Part shown: positions 18,829-27,820 of the stretch, piece by piece
Layout: each line of letters opens with the position of its first letter
Position numbering within the stretch: the first letter of the stretch is position 1
Source of the DNA: Halosimplex carlsbadense 2-9-1
Lineage (GTDB): Archaea > Halobacteriota > Halobacteria > Halobacteriales > Haloarculaceae
NCBI RefSeq assembly: GCF_000337455.1
Contig: NZ_AOIU01000011.1
Location: 60,399 to 124,398 of the forward strand
Direction of reading: 5' to 3'
Length of the DNA stretch: 64,000 bases
Program-made: the position numbers and the translations under genes
Notes under the pieces: generated by a model
Told to the model about the DNA's origin: nothing
Databases searched by the model: none
The model's input: only the letters and a program-made list of their open reading frames with translations

Positions 18829-18838
18829 GTATAAATAC
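18829..18838 (-). promoter_or_regulatory. TATA box for the DUF4382 lipoprotein
   Basis: Sense GTATTTATAC, a near-perfect haloarchaeal TATA. It would start transcription near 18803, giving a leader of about 68 nt before the ATG at 18735, which is unusual in a window dominated by leaderless genes. Confidence 0.5.
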
Positions 18839-18875
18839 CAGACGCCGAAGCCGGATTTCGACGGATCAAATCGAT

Positions 18876-18947
18876 TTTATACGGGTCTACAGACTCTCTC
18901 GCCCAAAATCTGTTCCCACGCTTGTGAACTAGCGACAGGTATAAATA
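18876..18947 (+). promoter_or_regulatory. AT-rich divergent promoter region, two TATA-like boxes towards psiE
   Basis: TTTATA at 18876-18881 and TATAAATA at 18940-18947 both face the PsiE gene. The second would give a leader of about 60 nt. A nearer but weaker CTTTGT box lies around 18992-18997. The 293-bp intergenic region 18736-19028 is markedly less G+C-rich than its surroundings and holds no ORF. Confidence 0.4.
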
Positions 18948-19028
18948 TTGGTTTTCTGGAGTACTCGCCTCGACGAGCGCCGGCAGGATCTCTTTGTGGT
19001 GCGAGACCACAGATCGGGGTAGCCATCG

Positions 19029-19529
19029 ATGAGCGCCGACGAGGAGGGCACGGAGCCCGACGCGGAGACGGGCGCGGAGCCGCCGCCGCTCGCCGAGCGG
19101 TACGCGGAGCTGACGGGACGGTTCGTCCACGGGGTCGAACTGGCGGCGGCGTCACTGTTCGCGGTGCTGTTCGCGGTGGGCGTCGTCGATCTGCTGATCC
19201 AGATCGTCGGAACGGTCCGTTCGGGCGCGATCACGGACCCGCTCGTGGTGATTGGGTTCATCGATACAGGGCTGCTCCTGCTCATCATCGTCGAGGTGTA
19301 TCAGACCGTGATCGCGTACACGCGGGAGGACGACACCCGGCGGATCGTCCGGCTGGTCATCTACACCGGGGTCATCGCGATGGTGCGCAAGGCGATCATC
19401 TTCCGGACGAGCGAGTACCCGACGGCGACGGACGCCCTGACGGCCGCGGTCGCGTACACCGTCATCATCGCCGGACTCGTCGCCTTGCTGTTCGCCGAGC
19501 GCGGGACAGAAGGGGTACTCGACCAGTGA
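19029..19529 (+). CDS. PsiE-family (phosphate-starvation-inducible) membrane protein
   Basis: A 166-aa protein. A 25-residue acidic N-terminus is followed by four hydrophobic helices at about residues 38-60, 75-97, 108-125 and 138-158. The order and the central TREDDTRRIVRLVIYTGVIA loop fit the PsiE/DUF2318-like four-helix family seen in phosphate-starved bacteria and in haloarchaea. The biochemical role is unknown. The upstream region has the strongest TATA sequences in the window, so expression is likely regulated. Confidence 0.8.
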   Translation: MSADEEGTEPDAETGAEPPPLAERYAELTGRFVHGVELAAASLFAVLFAVGVVDLLIQIVGTVRSGAITDPLVVIGFIDTGLLLLIIVEVYQTVIAYTREDDTRRIVRLVIYTGVIAMVRKAIIFRTSEYPTATDALTAAVAYTVIIAGLVALLFAERGTEGVLDQ

Positions 19530-19555
19530 ACTGCCCCTACCGCGATTCGACACCC

Positions 19556-19561
19556 GTTTAC
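19556..19561 (+). promoter_or_regulatory. TATA-like box for RNase Z
   Basis: GTTTAC centred 26-27 nt before the ATG at 19585; predicts a leaderless mRNA. Confidence 0.45.
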
Positions 19562-19584
19562 CGGGCCACCTCGGATGAGCGGAC

Positions 19585-20535
19585 ATGCGCGTGACGTTTC
19601 TCGGTACGAGCGGCGCGGTCCCGACCACCCAGCGCAACACGAGCGCGCTGCTGGTCAACCGCGACGGCGACCGCCTGCTGTTCGACTGCGGCGAGGGCAC
19701 CCAGCGCCAGATGATGCGCTTTTCCACCGGCTTCGCCGTCGACCACCTCTTCGTCACGCACTGCCACGGCGACCACGTCCTCGGCATCCCCGGTCTCGTC
19801 CAGACCTTCGACTTCAACGATCGCGAGGCGCCGCTCGCCATCCACGCCCCTCACGGCACCCGCGGCCAAATCGAGGACCTCGTCCACGCCGCCGGCAACG
19901 ACCCGTCCTTTCCCGTCCGAATCAACCAGGTCGGCCCCGACGAGGTCGTCCTCGACCGCTCGGAGTACGAGGTACGGGCCGTTCGCACCGACCACCGCAC
20001 CGACGCCGTCGGCTACGTGATCGTCGAGGACGACCGCAAGGGCCGCTTCGACCGCGAGAAAGCCGAGGAGGAACTCGGCCTCCCGCCCGGCCCCGAGTAC
20101 TCGAAGCTCCACCGCGGCGAGTCCGTCGAACACCAGGGACGGACCATCGAGCCCGAGGAGGTCGTCGGCCCGCCCCGACCCGGTCGCCGGATGGTCTACA
20201 CCGGCGACACTCGCCCCACGGACGCCATCGCCGCCGCCGCCGAGGACGCCGACCTGCTCGTCCACGACGCCACCTTCGCGAGCGACTGGGCCGACCGCGC
20301 CAGGGCGACCGCCCACTCCACCGCTCGCGAGGCCGCCGCCATCGCCGACCGCGCCGGCGCGAAGCGGCTCGCGCTCACCCACATCTCGACGCGCTACGCC
20401 GGCGACCCCTCCCCCATCGAGCGCGAGGCGCGCGAGCACTTCGACGGCGACGCCTGGATCCCCGACGACGGCGACCGGTTCGAGGTGCCGTTCCCCGACG
20501 ACGGCGGCGAGCGTCCCGACAGCGACGACGCCTGA
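19585..20535 (+). CDS. rnz: Ribonuclease Z (tRNA 3' endonuclease)
   Basis: Zinc-dependent metallo-beta-lactamase-fold nuclease that trims the 3' trailer of pre-tRNA. Length is 316 aa. The metal motif HCHGDH is at residues 59-64; further ligands are in RTDH (about 133-136), TGDTRP (about 208) and LTHIS near residue 270. The flexible-arm exosite lies about residues 160-195. This is a short-form (ELAC1-like) enzyme. It is followed by a long structured non-coding stretch. Confidence 0.95.
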   Translation: MRVTFLGTSGAVPTTQRNTSALLVNRDGDRLLFDCGEGTQRQMMRFSTGFAVDHLFVTHCHGDHVLGIPGLVQTFDFNDREAPLAIHAPHGTRGQIEDLVHAAGNDPSFPVRINQVGPDEVVLDRSEYEVRAVRTDHRTDAVGYVIVEDDRKGRFDREKAEEELGLPPGPEYSKLHRGESVEHQGRTIEPEEVVGPPRPGRRMVYTGDTRPTDAIAAAAEDADLLVHDATFASDWADRARATAHSTAREAAAIADRAGAKRLALTHISTRYAGDPSPIEREAREHFDGDAWIPDDGDRFEVPFPDDGGERPDSDDA

Positions 20536-21017
20536 CCTACCGAACCGGCGCGCGCTGTCGCGCGCTCTCGTGCGCGCGACGTAGCCGTGCGAGGGATGAG
20601 GGAACGAGCGAAGCGAGTGAGCGAATCGGTTGGGGTGGCTCGTGGCCGTTGCGGTTGCTGTCGCGGTGCGGTGTGGGGCAGTTGCTGTCCTGGTGGACTG
20701 AAAGGGCGAGACGCGCGTGGCGGCGCAGCCGCCACGGCTTGCGGCGGTCGGCGGAGCCGACCGCCCTGCTCGCGTTTACGTGGTCGCCTGAGCGGGCACT
20801 ATCCGCGCGGTGCGAGGCGCGAGCGAAGTGAGCGCCTCGACATGCGAACGGGGAGTGCAACGACCCGTGAGCGAGCGGGTCGAGGGCTTTCAGCGCGTGC
20901 CGTCGATTGCGGTCGAAACGGCTGCTAGCGAGCGGGTCGAGAGCGTTCGGCGCGTGCTGTCTCCTACGGTCGTGTTCGCTCGGCCTCCGTCCGCACCAAC
21001 TCGACCGGAAACGACGT
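20536..21017. other. 482-bp non-coding region with serial hairpins and a direct repeat
   Basis: No ORF here has haloarchaeal protein character. Three strong hairpins were traced: 20716-20736 (9-bp stem, 3-nt loop), 20743-20765 (10-bp stem, 3-nt loop) and 20813-20839 (8-bp stem, 11-nt loop). A 46-nt block at 20870-20915 recurs at 20927-20972. GAGCGAAG/GAGTGAGC-type motifs are repeated through it. It could be a non-coding RNA, an expanded terminator or a decayed mobile element. Confidence 0.6.
20870..20972 (+). repeat. Imperfect direct repeat, 46-nt units at 57-bp spacing
   Basis: Both units begin AGCGAGCGGGTCGA and end CGGTCG; I count 38 of 46 positions identical. Confidence 0.65.
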
Positions 21018-22166
21018 TCAATCGCCGCCCTCGCGGCCGTGGGCGAACTCCTGTTCGACGGTGGTGCCGCTGAAGTAGGCGGCGAACCGGACGCCCGCCA
21101 GGCTCACGAAGACGCCGGCGAGGATGAAAAGGGCGAGGCGGGTGCCGGGGGGTTCGAGGGTGGCGCCCTCGAAGGCGACGGGGCCGACGTCGATGGGCCG
21201 GATCCGGTAGGGCCTGAACACGTCGGCGAGTTCGAGGAAGTACGCGGAGAACCCGCGGACGACGAGGCCGACGGCGACGGCGCCGAACGGGAGGTTGAGG
21301 TAGGCGCTGCGGACGCCCTCGTGGCGGATGAGCTCGTCGAGTAGCCGTCCCGTGCTGGCGGCGAGGGCGGCGCCGGTCAGCCAGGGGATGGCGTCGAAGG
21401 CGAAGCGACTGGCGAGGATGAACAGGCTCTGCGAGCCGAGTTCGGAGACGCTGATAGCGCCGGCGAATATCCCGACGAGCGAGAGCCCGGCGGCGACGAC
21501 GTAGGTGACCAGCGCGACCTGGCCCGAGTACAGCGCCTCCTGGACCTGGCCGGGCAGAGAAGCGAGGTAGGCATCGACGCCGAGGCCCTTGTAGAGGAAA
21601 AAGAGGCCGACGACGGCGACGATGGCGCCGGTGGCGACGCCGGGGCTGGCGAGCCACCAGAGGACGGGGTAGGCGATGAGGGCAACGCCGATGGGGACGA
21701 GGACGGTCTTGCGCAGTTCCTCGTCGGCGAGGAACTGCTTGAGCAGGTAGTAGGTCGACTCGATGTCCCGAGCCTGGCGAACGACGACGCGGTCGACGGC
21801 GTCGACGGTGAGTCGCGACTCGACGATAGGGACCAGTCGCTCGTCCTCGGCGCTGTCGACGACGACCACGGCCGAGTCGGGGTCGTGGTCGTCGATGAGG
21901 TCCTCGACCTGGCGGGCGATGGCGCGGTCGGCGCTGATGGTGTCGTCGGTCCCCGCGAGGACCGCGACGACGGTCTCGTCGCCGCCGTCGGCGAGGTCCC
22001 GCGAGACGCGGAGGGCTTCGAGCAGGCAGTTGACCTGGCTGTCTTCGGGGTCTTCGACGCCGACATCGACGACGAGCGACTCGACGGCCTCCCGCCCCAC
22101 CACCGGCGGGTCCGTCCCAGCCACGAGGTCGCCCGCGCGGTCGATACAGACGACCAGCGTTGTCAC
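21018..22166 (-). CDS. DUF373 family membrane protein
   Basis: A 382-aa protein of the archaeal DUF373 family. The N-terminal soluble half (residues 1-135) is a Rossmann-like fold opening VTTLVVCIDRAGDL with ADRAIARQVEDL. It is followed by seven or eight hydrophobic helices and a short polar tail. Function is unknown; a membrane-bound nucleotide-binding or DHH-like role has been guessed for relatives but nothing here proves it. The GTG start is fixed by a strong TTTTTATT box centred 27 nt upstream, which excludes the longer Arg-rich in-frame extension. Confidence 0.85.
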   Translation of the reverse strand: MTTLVVCIDRAGDLVAGTDPPVVGREAVESLVVDVGVEDPEDSQVNCLLEALRVSRDLADGGDETVVAVLAGTDDTISADRAIARQVEDLIDDHDPDSAVVVVDSAEDERLVPIVESRLTVDAVDRVVVRQARDIESTYYLLKQFLADEELRKTVLVPIGVALIAYPVLWWLASPGVATGAIVAVVGLFFLYKGLGVDAYLASLPGQVQEALYSGQVALVTYVVAAGLSLVGIFAGAISVSELGSQSLFILASRFAFDAIPWLTGAALAASTGRLLDELIRHEGVRSAYLNLPFGAVAVGLVVRGFSAYFLELADVFRPYRIRPIDVGPVAFEGATLEPPGTRLALFILAGVFVSLAGVRFAAYFSGTTVEQEFAHGREGGD

Positions 22167-22188
22167 GGATCGACGGAGGCGGTCACGG

Positions 22189-22197
22189 AATAAAAAT
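22189..22197 (-). promoter_or_regulatory. Strong TATA box of the DUF373 gene
   Basis: Sense ATTTTTATT centred 27 nt before the GTG at 22166. It is one of the best leaderless promoters in the window and decides the start codon. Confidence 0.65.
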
Positions 22198-22331
22198 CCT
22201 CGCGACCGTTTCCGCCCGCGATATCGTCGAATCGCCCGAATGCGACGCCCCGAGGGAGCCATTCGGAGCGGCGCTGGCTCGGGGTGACAGGTCGCGGACT
22301 CGGTGCGGCGCGGCCGAGCGGGCTCCGAGTC

Positions 22332-23360
22332 CTACCGGCGAAAGCGCAGTCCCGCTACGTCGCCATCGAGGGCGCCGGCCAGCCCGGCACCGAAGGCGTA
22401 GGTGATCCGCTGGGCGCCGAAGCTGACCCGCTCGCGCAGCGAGTGGGCGGGCTCGAACTCGCGGATAGCGATGGGTTCGCCGAGGCGGTCTTCGAGGGCG
22501 TCGGTCACCGCCCGGCGGGTGCCGAGTTCGTCGACGAGGCCGCGCTCGCGGGCCTCGCCCCCGAGGAACACGCGGGCTTCGGTGTCCTCGATAGCGTCGG
22601 GCTCCATGTCGCGGCCCTCGGCGACGGTCTCGACGAACTGGTCGTAGTAGTCGTCGACGATGCCCTGGAGGTACGCCCGCTCGTCGGGGCGCAACTCCTT
22701 CAGGGGGGTCCCGGCGTCCTTGTACTCGCCGGCGGTGAACCCCTCGTAGGACAGCCCCAGCCGCTCGGCGAGGTCGTTGGCGTTGACCCGCGACCCAATG
22801 ACGCCGATAGAGCCGACCAGCGACCCCTCGCGGGCCCAGATCTCGTCGCAGCCGCTGGCGATGTCGTAGCCGCCACTGGCGCAGACGTCGGTGGCGTAGG
22901 CGACGGTCGGCCCGTCGAAGCGCTCGGCGGCGATTCGGATGTCCTCGCTGGGGACGATCTCCCCGCCGGGCGTGTTGAGCGTCACCAGCAGCGCCTCCGC
23001 GGCGGGGTCGGCGTCGGCGAGTTCGATCTGTTCGACCACGTCGTCGGCACCGGCGCCGGTCGGCGAGCCGGGGACACCCCCCGTCTGGTCGCGTGCGATC
23101 GGTCCCTCGACCGCCACCTCGGCGACGTTGTACGGCGAGACGAGCGAACTCGCGATACGGCTCCCGACCCACAGCGCGAGGAGTCCGACCGCGGCGACCA
23201 CCAGGAAGCCGAGCAGATCGACCAGCGAGTCGGTGCTGCGAACGAACACGTACCAGGCGGCGACGACGCCGACCAGGGCGACGAGGGCGGTGACGAGGAG
23301 CGGGACGACGGTCCCCCTGACGGTCCCGACCGGGTCGTCGTCGGATGACGAACTGCTCAT
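22332..23360 (-). CDS. sppA: Signal peptide peptidase SppA-like S49 serine protease
   Basis: Membrane-bound protease that degrades released signal peptides. It has 342 aa. Two N-terminal helices are at about residues 18-40 and 48-68. The S49 domain has the nucleophile Ser162 in CASGGYD and the general-base Lys214 in GEYKDAG, the Ser/Lys dyad of SppA. Oxyanion/substrate loops LNTPGGEI (about 128-135) and GSIGVIGSR (183-191) are present. This is the short single-domain archaeal form. A T-rich box (sense AGTTTTTC) is about 28 nt upstream. Confidence 0.92.
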   Translation of the reverse strand: MSSSSSDDDPVGTVRGTVVPLLVTALVALVGVVAAWYVFVRSTDSLVDLLGFLVVAAVGLLALWVGSRIASSLVSPYNVAEVAVEGPIARDQTGGVPGSPTGAGADDVVEQIELADADPAAEALLVTLNTPGGEIVPSEDIRIAAERFDGPTVAYATDVCASGGYDIASGCDEIWAREGSLVGSIGVIGSRVNANDLAERLGLSYEGFTAGEYKDAGTPLKELRPDERAYLQGIVDDYYDQFVETVAEGRDMEPDAIEDTEARVFLGGEARERGLVDELGTRRAVTDALEDRLGEPIAIREFEPAHSLRERVSFGAQRITYAFGAGLAGALDGDVAGLRFRR

Positions 23361-23474
23361 AGCTCCCTAGAAGTCGCGGTCGGCGGGAAAAACTGTCGGC
23401 GCGGGTGGACGCGCACGCGGCGCGGGCCGGACGAGCGGGTCGAGCGCGTCGGTGGCGCCGGTCGAAGCGGACGG

Positions 23475-24257
23475 CTACAGCGCGACCTGGTCGAAGTCGC
23501 TCCAGACCTCGAACTCGGAACGGCCGTCGAGGTCGTCGGTGTGGCGTTCGAGCATGTGCTCGGAGACGTTCGTCGCGACGACGCGGTCGGCGTCGAACCG
23601 TCGGGCGCCGGCGCGCAGGTCGTCGGCGTCGCCGTGGAACTCGGCACCGAGGACGGAGCCGTCGAAGAAGAGCAGGTCGGCGCCGGTGCAGAAGTCGGGA
23701 ACGGCGTCGACGCTGTCCACGTCGGGCGCGTAGACGACGGTCGACCCCCCGGCGGAGACGGCGTACCCCTGGGTCGGAAAGGCGTTGGTGCCGTGGTCGA
23801 GGTCGAACGCTCGCACGGCGAACTCGTCGGTGCCGACCTCCTCGTCGGGTTCGATGGGGACGTACTCGACGTGGTCGAGGATATGCGGGAAGGTGTCCTC
23901 GGTGAAGGTGCGGACCGGGCGGCTCCCGTAGACGGTCACCTCCTTGCCGAAGGTGGAGTGGTCGAAGTCGGCCTCGTTCCGGACGTGAGTGTCCATCGCC
24001 GCCTGGTTCAGCTCGTTGATCCCCCAGTAGTTGTCGAAGTGCGCGTGCGTCGCGAAGAAGGCGTCCACGTCGTAGACCGCCATCTCGTGGAGCTGGCTGG
24101 CGATGTCCGGCCCGATGTCGAGGACGAGCGTCCGCCCGCCCGCCTCGACGAGTGCGGCCGGCCGGCGACGGCGCTCGCTGGCGGCGCAGTACTCGCAGTC
24201 ACAGAGCGGCGCCGGCACGCCGACGGCGTCACCGGTGCCCATGAGCGTGACACGCAT
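23475..24257 (-). CDS. MBL-fold metallohydrolase, PhnP-like, with altered metal motif
   Basis: A 260-aa protein with a metallo-beta-lactamase fold. The N-terminal Cys cluster CDCEYC (residues 19-24) is like the structural zinc site of PhnP. The usual HxHxDH metal motif reads HAHFDN at residues 71-76, so the last His is Asn. Other ligands seem present: DHST and the C-terminal SEHMLERH. Relatives include PhnP cyclic phosphodiesterase and lipoate/octanoate-associated MBL proteins; the substrate here is unknown. It lies 120 nt downstream of srp54 in the same direction. Confidence 0.82.
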   Translation of the reverse strand: MRVTLMGTGDAVGVPAPLCDCEYCAASERRRRPAALVEAGGRTLVLDIGPDIASQLHEMAVYDVDAFFATHAHFDNYWGINELNQAAMDTHVRNEADFDHSTFGKEVTVYGSRPVRTFTEDTFPHILDHVEYVPIEPDEEVGTDEFAVRAFDLDHGTNAFPTQGYAVSAGGSTVVYAPDVDSVDAVPDFCTGADLLFFDGSVLGAEFHGDADDLRAGARRFDADRVVATNVSEHMLERHTDDLDGRSEFEVWSDFDQVAL

Positions 24258-24377
24258 GTCACCGTTTGGGCCGACCCACCGTTACTCGTTTCGTGTATCA
24301 GATACCGAACCGGTTCGGGCCTGCGCGCCAAACCGGTGGTAGACGGTTCGAGACGGTCGGGCCGAGACTGGCGGAGA

Positions 24378-25784
24378 TTAGCCGAACGGTCCGCCACCGC
24401 CGCCCATGCCGCCCATCCCACCCATGCCGCCGCCACCGCCGCCGCCCTGCATCTGCTTCATCATCCGCTCCATGTCGGCGTCGCCCATGCCCTGGAACTG
24501 GTCTAACATCTGGCGCATCGCGTTGTACTGTTCGAGCAGTTCGCGGATCCGTTCTTCCGGTTTGCCCGAGCCGCGGGCGATGCGCTCGATGCGGCTCTTG
24601 CCGACGGTGCGGGGGTTCTCGAGTTCCTCCTCGGTCATCGAGTCCATGACGACCTCGAAGTCCTGGAGGCGCTCCTGGGTCACGTCCATCGCGTCGTCGG
24701 GCAACTGGTCCATGAGCCCGCCGCCCATCCCGGGGATCATGTCCATCACCTGGTCGAGCGGTCCCATCTTGTTCATCGTCTCCATCTGCTTGCGCATGTC
24801 GTGGAGGGTGAACGTCCCCTCCATCATGTCCTCGGGGTCCCAGTCGTCTTCCTCCTCGCCCGTCTCCTCCATCGCCCGCTCGACGCGCTCGGTGAGCTGT
24901 TTCAGGTCGCCCATGCCGAGCAGCCGCGAGATGAACCCGGAGGGCTCGAAGCGCTCGATGTCGGAGACGGTCTCGCCGGTCCCGAGGAAGGCGATCGACG
25001 AGCCGGTCTCGTTGACGGCCGCCAGCGCACCGCCACCTTTCGCCGTCCCGTCGAGCTTCGTGATGACGACGCCGTCGATGCCGATCGAGTCCTCGAACTC
25101 CTGGGCCTGGTCCTTCGCCGACTGGCCCATCGCCGCGTCGAGGACGAGCAGGTCCCGATCCGGCTGGACCTCCGCCTCGATGTCCTCGATCTGGTCGATG
25201 AGTTCCTCGTTGAGGCCGTCGCGGCCGGCGGTGTCGACGATGCGGATGTCGGCGTCCTCGGTCGCTTCCAGCCCTTCCCGGGCGATCCGGACGGGGTCGT
25301 CGGCGTCGGGATCGCCGTAGAAGTCCACCTCGGCGCGCTCGGCCATCTCCTTGGACTGGTCGTAGGCGCCGGGACGGTCGGTGTCTGTCTGGATGATGGC
25401 CGGTCGCAGCCCCTTCTTGGAGAACCACCAGGCCATCTTGGCCGCCGTGGTGGTCTTCCCCGAGCCGTAGAGGCCAGCGAGCATGATCGTCTGCGATTCG
25501 AGCGGGAGGTCGGTGGAGTCGCCGACGAGGCCGACGAGTTCGTCGTAGACGACCCGGAGCACCCAGTCGTGGGCGGAGGTGCCGGCGGGCGGCTCCTCCT
25601 CCAGCGCGCGGGTCTTGATGGCGTTCGACAGCTCCATCACCAGGTCCACGTCCACGTCGGCCTGCAGCAGCGACCGCTGGATGTCCTTGACGACCTCCTC
25701 GACGTCCTCCTCGGAGATGCGGGACTGGCCCCGGAGGTCGTCGAGAGTGCTCCGGAGCGACGTTCCCAGATCGTCGAGTACCAT
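24378..25784 (-). CDS. srp54: Signal recognition particle 54 kDa protein (SRP54/Ffh)
   Basis: GTPase that binds signal sequences and 7S RNA and docks with FtsY for cotranslational targeting. Length is 468 aa. The N domain is residues 1-90. The G domain has [11 protein letters not shown] at 104-114, DTAGRD near 190 and [10 protein letters not shown] near 250. The Met-rich M domain is about 300-440, followed by a Gly/Met tail rich in GGMGG. The ATG ([10 protein letters not shown]) agrees with the family start, and a CTTTAC box is about 29 nt upstream. Confidence 0.98.
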   Translation of the reverse strand: MVLDDLGTSLRSTLDDLRGQSRISEEDVEEVVKDIQRSLLQADVDVDLVMELSNAIKTRALEEEPPAGTSAHDWVLRVVYDELVGLVGDSTDLPLESQTIMLAGLYGSGKTTTAAKMAWWFSKKGLRPAIIQTDTDRPGAYDQSKEMAERAEVDFYGDPDADDPVRIAREGLEATEDADIRIVDTAGRDGLNEELIDQIEDIEAEVQPDRDLLVLDAAMGQSAKDQAQEFEDSIGIDGVVITKLDGTAKGGGALAAVNETGSSIAFLGTGETVSDIERFEPSGFISRLLGMGDLKQLTERVERAMEETGEEEDDWDPEDMMEGTFTLHDMRKQMETMNKMGPLDQVMDMIPGMGGGLMDQLPDDAMDVTQERLQDFEVVMDSMTEEELENPRTVGKSRIERIARGSGKPEERIRELLEQYNAMRQMLDQFQGMGDADMERMMKQMQGGGGGGGMGGMGGMGGGGGPFG

Positions 25785-25889
25785 TTGCCGCGGAGTACGC
25801 GGCCGGCCCGGTAAAGCCTTTGTACTCGGCCGGTGGGCGGCGGCCCCGGTCGGCGTGGAACTAAGGGTCCCCGCCGCGGACCGTCTCAC

Positions 25890-25931
25890 ATGAACCGGAC
25901 AACGGGCGGCCGGCGGGGTGGGCGGCCGTGA
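25890..25931 (+). CDS. Possible 13-codon leaderless upstream ORF
   Basis: The ATG at 25890 lies 28 nt after an ACTAAG box (25860-25865). The short frame ([13 protein letters not shown]) ends in a TGA overlapping the GTG start of the PhoU-TrkA_C gene (GTGA at 25928-25931). This would couple translation of the main gene to a leaderless initiator. The box is weak, and the peptide itself has no recognisable features. Confidence 0.22.
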   Translation: MNRTTGGRRGGRP

Positions 25932-27202
25932 CCGACGACCGCGTCGAGTACGAGCCGGTCAGCGTCAAGGAACTCGTGGGCGAGATGAAAGACATCGCCG
26001 AGCTACTCGTCGACCTCTCGTACTCCTCGGTGCTGTTCGACGACCCGGCGCTGGCGGCGGAGGTGCTCGAACTGGAGTCGGAGATGGACGTGCTCCAGCT
26101 GCGCGCGCGGATGAGCCTCGTGATGGCCGGTCGCTCGCCGGAGGAGGCCGAGGAGCTGGCGCCTATCTTCGGTATCGTCGGCGCCGCCGAGAAGATCAGC
26201 GACGCCGCCGGGGACGTGGCGAAGGTCGTCCTCGACGACGTGGGACTGCCGGCGTCGCTGCGCGCCGGGCTGCCCGACCCCGTCGAGACGCTCGCCCGGG
26301 CGGAAATCGTCGAGGAATCGCCGTACGTGGGGCGGACGCTCGGCGACGTCAACCTGGAGACGGAGACGGGCGTGCGCGTCCTCGCGGTCCGCCGCGGGAA
26401 CGAGTGGCTGCTCGACCCCGGTCGCGAGACGACGCTGCGACCCGGCGACGTGTCGCTCTGTCGGGGCCCCGACGACGGTATCCAGGGGGTCTTCGAGACG
26501 ATGACCGGCGAGCCCTACGAGCGGCCGGCGGTCCCCGAATCGGAGATCGCGGACCTGGACCGCGCGGTCGAGACGGTCGTGTTGATGCGCAACGTGAGCG
26601 AACTCGCGGTCGACCTGGCCTACGGGAGCGTGCTGTTCGACGACCCCGAACTCGCCCGGGAGGTGAGCGAACTGGAGGTCGAGGTCGACGCGCTGAAGGA
26701 ACGCTTCGAGGCGTGGGCGCTTCGGGCGGCCGCCGAAGTCGCCGAGCCGGTGACCATCCGCGGGCTGCTCCACATCGCGGCGAGCACCGAGGTGATCAGC
26801 GACGCCGCCCTGGAGATCAGCGAGGGCGTCCTCCGCGGACTGGGGAGCCACCCGGTCGTCCAGGCGGCGGTCGCGGAGTCGGACGAGATCATCGTCAGCG
26901 TCCCGGTCGCGGCCGGCAGCGACCTCGACGGCACGACTATCGGCGAGCAGGCGCTCCGGACGACGACCGGGACCCTCGTCATCGCCGTCCGCCGGGAGGG
27001 CGGCGACGACGGCTCGACCGAGCGGTCGACCGGCGGGCACGAGCCGGCGCGCGACACCGACTGGGTCCTGACCCCGTCGCCCGAGACGCGCTTGCGCGCC
27101 GGCGACGTCCTCATCGCGAAGGGCACCAGAGCGGGCGCCGAGCGCCTGCGGGCGCTGGCCGGCGCCGGGGACGCGAGCGGTGCCGAGCCCGGGTCGGAGT
27201 GA
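25928..27202 (+). CDS. Duplicated PhoU-TrkA_C regulatory protein
   Basis: A 424-aa cytosolic protein with internal duplication. The first PhoU-like helical module is at about residues 10-105 and the first TrkA_C at about 120-195. The second PhoU-like module is at about 212-305 and the second TrkA_C at about 318-410. Both halves share the [11 protein letters not shown] / [11 protein letters not shown] motif and the ISDAA helix. TrkA_C modules bind small ligands such as nucleotides or cations in transporter regulators. The next two genes are MgtE-like half transporters, so this is probably their cytosolic gate or sensor. The start is GTG. Confidence 0.85.
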   Translation: MTDDRVEYEPVSVKELVGEMKDIAELLVDLSYSSVLFDDPALAAEVLELESEMDVLQLRARMSLVMAGRSPEEAEELAPIFGIVGAAEKISDAAGDVAKVVLDDVGLPASLRAGLPDPVETLARAEIVEESPYVGRTLGDVNLETETGVRVLAVRRGNEWLLDPGRETTLRPGDVSLCRGPDDGIQGVFETMTGEPYERPAVPESEIADLDRAVETVVLMRNVSELAVDLAYGSVLFDDPELAREVSELEVEVDALKERFEAWALRAAAEVAEPVTIRGLLHIAASTEVISDAALEISEGVLRGLGSHPVVQAAVAESDEIIVSVPVAAGSDLDGTTIGEQALRTTTGTLVIAVRREGGDDGSTERSTGGHEPARDTDWVLTPSPETRLRAGDVLIAKGTRAGAERLRALAGAGDASGAEPGSE

Positions 27203-27204
27203 CG

Positions 27205-27765
27205 ATGGCCGGCGACTGGTCGGTCCGCGGGATCACCCGCCGACTCTTTCCGCTGTTGGTCGCGCTCACGCTGCTTGAGCTGCTCGGCGGGCTCACCCTC
27301 GACGGCTTCGAGGCGACGCTGACCCGATACCCCTCCCTGCTCGTGCTCGTGCCGGTCACCATCGGAACCGCCGGGAACCTCGGGAGCGTCCTCTCGGCGC
27401 GGCTCTCGACGGCCTTCCACCTCGGGTTGCTCGCCTTCGAACCGACCGACGAGCGCCTCGGCGGCAACGCCATCGCGACGCTACTGCTCGCGGTGACGGT
27501 GTTCCCCCTGGTCGGCGCCGGCGCCTGGGCGATCACCTGGGCGACCGGCACGGCGACGCTGCCGGCCCGGACCGTCGTCGCGGTCGCGCTCCTGAGCGGC
27601 GTGGTGCTCTCGGTCCTGGCCGTCGTCGTGACTGTCGTCACCGCCTACGGGGCCTACCGCCTCGAAGCCGACCCCGACGACGTGGTCATCCCTGTCGTCA
27701 CGAACGTCTGCGACGTGCTCGGCGTGCTCGTCCTCTTCGGCGCCGTCCGGGTGGTGGTCGGGTGA
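27205..27765 (+). CDS. MgtE/SLC41-like membrane half-protein 1
   Basis: A 186-aa protein with five hydrophobic helices. The sequence VPVTIGTAGNLGSVLSARLSTAFHLG resembles the Mg2+-binding pore segment of the MgtE/SLC41 membrane domain, and DPDDVVIPVVTNVCDVLG matches its second conserved pore motif (PxxT...D). It contains a single MgtE membrane unit with no N or CBS domain. The ATG lies 2 nt after the stop of the PhoU-TrkA_C gene, so they form one operon. Cation specificity (Mg2+ or other divalent) is inferred from the family. Confidence 0.85.
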   Translation: MAGDWSVRGITRRLFPLLVALTLLELLGGLTLDGFEATLTRYPSLLVLVPVTIGTAGNLGSVLSARLSTAFHLGLLAFEPTDERLGGNAIATLLLAVTVFPLVGAGAWAITWATGTATLPARTVVAVALLSGVVLSVLAVVVTVVTAYGAYRLEADPDDVVIPVVTNVCDVLGVLVLFGAVRVVVG

Positions 27766-27807
27766 CCGGTCGCGGGGCTCGCGGCCGGGCGACCGGGCGC
27801 TCGCGCG

Positions 27808-27814
27808 GAGGTGT
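27808..27814 (+). promoter_or_regulatory. Shine-Dalgarno for the second MgtE half
   Basis: GGAGGTG ends 6 nt before the GTG at 27821. Such a complete SD is rare in this window and marks an internal operon gene whose start is set by the ribosome binding site. Confidence 0.6.
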
Positions 27815-27820
27815 CGCCCG

